Shown: one piece after another, positions 6,542 through 9,105 of the stretch
Layout: each line of letters begins with the position of its first letter
Numbering within the stretch: position 1 is the stretch's first letter
Made by a program: the position numbers and the translations under genes
Source of the DNA: Bacillota bacterium
GTDB lineage: Bacteria > Bacillota > Bacilli > Calditerricolales > Calditerricolaceae
Assembly: GCA_017577925.1 (NCBI GenBank)
Contig: PKQU01000076.1
Location: 1 to 9,105 of the forward strand
DNA length: 9,105 nucleotides
Direction: 5' to 3'
Notes under the pieces: model-generated
What the model saw: the letters and a program-made list of their open reading frames with translations, nothing else
Told to the model about the DNA's origin: nothing
Database searches by the model: none

Positions 6542-6575
6542 GGCAACTGTAAAGGTGAGTTGCCTTTTTCTTTTT
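6542..6575 (+). terminator. Terminator of the spoVA operon overlapping the lysA start site
   Basis: A perfect 7-bp stem (GGCAACT 6542-6548 with AGTTGCC 6558-6564, nine-base loop) is followed by TTTTTCTTTTT (6565-6575). It has the form of an intrinsic terminator for spoVA transcripts. Its left arm coincides with the predicted start of the lysA transcript, so RNA begun at the lysA promoter would lack part of the stem and probably read through. A second fold (6560-6565 with 6576-6581) could compete with it. A role in lysA attenuation cannot be excluded, but there is no room for a T-box or lysine riboswitch. Confidence 0.75.
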
Positions 6576-6608
6576 AGGCAAAGGAAGTAGGGATGGGGAG
6601 GACCCGAG

Positions 6609-7934
<1,326 letters not shown>

Positions 7935-7939
7935 AGCGG

Positions 7940-7975
7940 GGCACGCGCTCGGAAGAAGGTCCGGGCGCGCCTTTT
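7940..7975 (+). terminator. Intrinsic terminator after lysA
   Basis: GCGCTCGG (7945-7952) pairs with CCGGGCGC (7961-7968), including one G-U pair, and the stem is extended by GGC (7940-7942) with GCC (7969-7971) across a two-base bulge. The loop has eight bases and four T follow (7972-7975), then GT. The T tract is short but the stem is very GC-rich, and the element starts five bases after the lysA stop, so it probably ends the lysA transcript. Confidence 0.68.
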
Positions 7976-8068
7976 GTATGGCCTGCATGGGATTGCCGGG
8001 CTTGCAACGGAGAGGCGGGTGTGCGAAGGTAGAGGGGCGAGGAAGCTTCGACCAGCGGAGGGAAGGAC

Positions 8069-9105
8069 ATGAAGGGGAATGCGGGGCGACGGACGACAAG
8101 CCGCCGGTGGGCGATACGCGCGTGGCTGCTCGGAACAATGCTTTTGGTGTGGGCGTACATGGCGGCGGGAACCGCGGCGGTAGAAACGGGGAAAACGGTT
8201 TATGTCGTGCCCGTGCGCGATGCCATCGAACGCGGGCTGGCGGCCTACCTGGAGCGGGCGTTGGCCGAGGCGGCAGAAGGGGGCGCCGACCTTGTTCTGC
8301 TGGAGCTGGACACGCCGGGCGGGAAGCTTGGCGCTGCCGACCGGATCGGGCATCTCGTGCGTACCTCTCCCATACCGGTGGTGGCGTACATCGTCAACAA
8401 CGCGTTCTCCGCCGGGACCTACATTGCCCTGAATGCTGACAACATTGCCATGGCCCCCGGCAGTGCAATGGGCGCGGCAACACCGGTCGATTGGGCCGGC
8501 CGACCCGCGGGTCCCAAGGTCGTCTCGGCGTGGGCGGAGAAGATGGCCGCTGCGGCCCAGGCGAGGGGGCGCAACCCGCAGATCGCCCGGGCGATGGTCG
8601 ATCCCGAGATGGCGATACCGGGTGTGGGGGAAAAGGGCCAGGTGCTCTCGCTTACGGCGCAGGAAGCGCTGCGTCTCGGGTATGCCGACGTTCTCGCCGC
8701 GTCGCGCGACGAGGTGCTGGCCAAGATGGGGATGGCGGGGGCCCAGGTGGTAACCGTCACGCCAACGATGGGGGAACGCATCGCCCGATGGGTGACGCAC
8801 CCGTACGTTGCGCCCCTCCTGTTGGCGGGGGGATTTGTCGGGCTCTTGTGGGAGCTGCTTACGCCCGGTTTTGGTTTGCCCGGTGTGGCGGGGTTGATTC
8901 TGCTCGGCTTGTACTTTTTCGGCCATTTGGCGGCTGGCTTTGCCGACGCGGTGCATCTCGTCCTGTTCTTCGCCGGGGTGGTGCTCCTGTTGGTGGAGGT
9001 GTTCGTACCCGGTTTTGGTGTCTTTGGCGCCCTGGGTGTGGCGGCCGTTGCCGCGAGCGTTGTGCTGGCCGCATCCGACGCGGCGCAGGGCCTCATCACC
9101 TTCGG
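8069..9105 (+). CDS. NfeD-family membrane serine protease (ClpP-class), 3' end outside window
   Basis: The frame is open from ATG 8069 to the right edge (345 codons without a stop), so the gene is cut by the window. The product resembles full-length NfeD (YqeZ of B. subtilis, about 437 residues): a signal or anchor helix (about 15-34) after a basic tail, a ClpP-like domain (about 43-215) with LLELDTPGG (77-85), and NNAFSAGTYIAL (110-121) carrying the likely nucleophile Ser114; Lys150 in GPKVVSAW is a candidate general base. GRNPQIARAMVDPEM (167-181) and LTAQEALRLGYADVL (195-209) follow, then membrane segments at about 246-264, 270-288, 294-313 and 317-335. The C-terminal OB-fold domain would lie beyond the window. 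GGAGGG (8057-8062) is six bases before the start. In Bacilli such genes often precede floA, a flotillin. Regulation is unclear; only a weak sigma-W-like match (8003-8027) is seen. Confidence 0.9.
   Translation, partial: MKGNAGRRTTSRRWAIRAWLLGTMLLVWAYMAAGTAAVETGKTVYVVPVRDAIERGLAAYLERALAEAAEGGADLVLLELDTPGGKLGAADRIGHLVRTSPIPVVAYIVNNAFSAGTYIALNADNIAMAPGSAMGAATPVDWAGRPAGPKVVSAWAEKMAAAAQARGRNPQIARAMVDPEMAIPGVGEKGQVLSLTAQEALRLGYADVLAASRDEVLAKMGMAGAQVVTVTPTMGERIARWVTHPYVAPLLLAGGFVGLLWELLTPGFGLPGVAGLILLGLYFFGHLAAGFADAVHLVLFFAGVVLLLVEVFVPGFGVFGALGVAAVAASVVLAASDAAQGLITF

Noticed and set aside
6539..6608. T-box or lysine riboswitch before lysA
   Set aside because: Only about 60 bases lie between the predicted transcript start and the ATG, far too short for either element (about 170 bases or more), and no T-box sequence is seen.

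Overview
The window is a chromosomal segment from a high-GC (above 60% by eye), endospore-forming Firmicute, most likely a Bacilli-class organism and plausibly a thermophile. The Firmicute call rests on two gene sets read from their translations: the SpoIIAA-SpoIIAB-SigmaF switch and an almost complete spoVA operon. The GC level and the strong GC bias at third codon positions rule out a low-GC Bacillus. I cannot name the genus. All genes are on the + strand, and no mobile element, RNA gene, CRISPR array or clear foreign DNA is visible.

Layout. 1-105: intergenic, with the terminator of an upstream gene and then a plausible sigma-H promoter. 133-1698: spoIIAA-spoIIAB-sigF, tightly packed and closed by a strong terminator at 1703-1738. 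1739-1877: leader with a sigma-G-like -10 element. 1878-6461: spoVAA-spoVAB-spoVAC-spoVAD-spoVAEb-spoVAF; spoVAEa, which lies between spoVAEb and spoVAF in Bacillus subtilis, is absent. 6462-6608: a very good vegetative (sigma-A) promoter whose start region overlaps an intrinsic terminator. 6609-7934: lysA, followed by a terminator at 7940-7975. 8069-9105: the 5' part of an NfeD/ClpP-class membrane protease gene that runs off the window.

How the genes fit together. SpoIIAB holds SigmaF inactive and phosphorylates SpoIIAA; dephosphorylated SpoIIAA releases SigmaF in the forespore. Later, in the forespore, the SpoVA membrane proteins import dipicolinic acid (DPA), and SpoVAF, a GerA-family A-subunit relative, contributes to germination. 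LysA turns meso-diaminopimelate into lysine, and DPA derives from an earlier intermediate of the same pathway, so the spoVA-lysA neighbourhood joins two outputs of that pathway. The order sigF-spoVA-lysA is the known B. subtilis order, so this is an ordinary conserved sporulation locus and not a new system. The points worth a second look are regulatory (the promoter/terminator overlap before lysA and a hairpin between spoVAB and spoVAC), the loss of spoVAEa, and the NfeD gene at the right edge.
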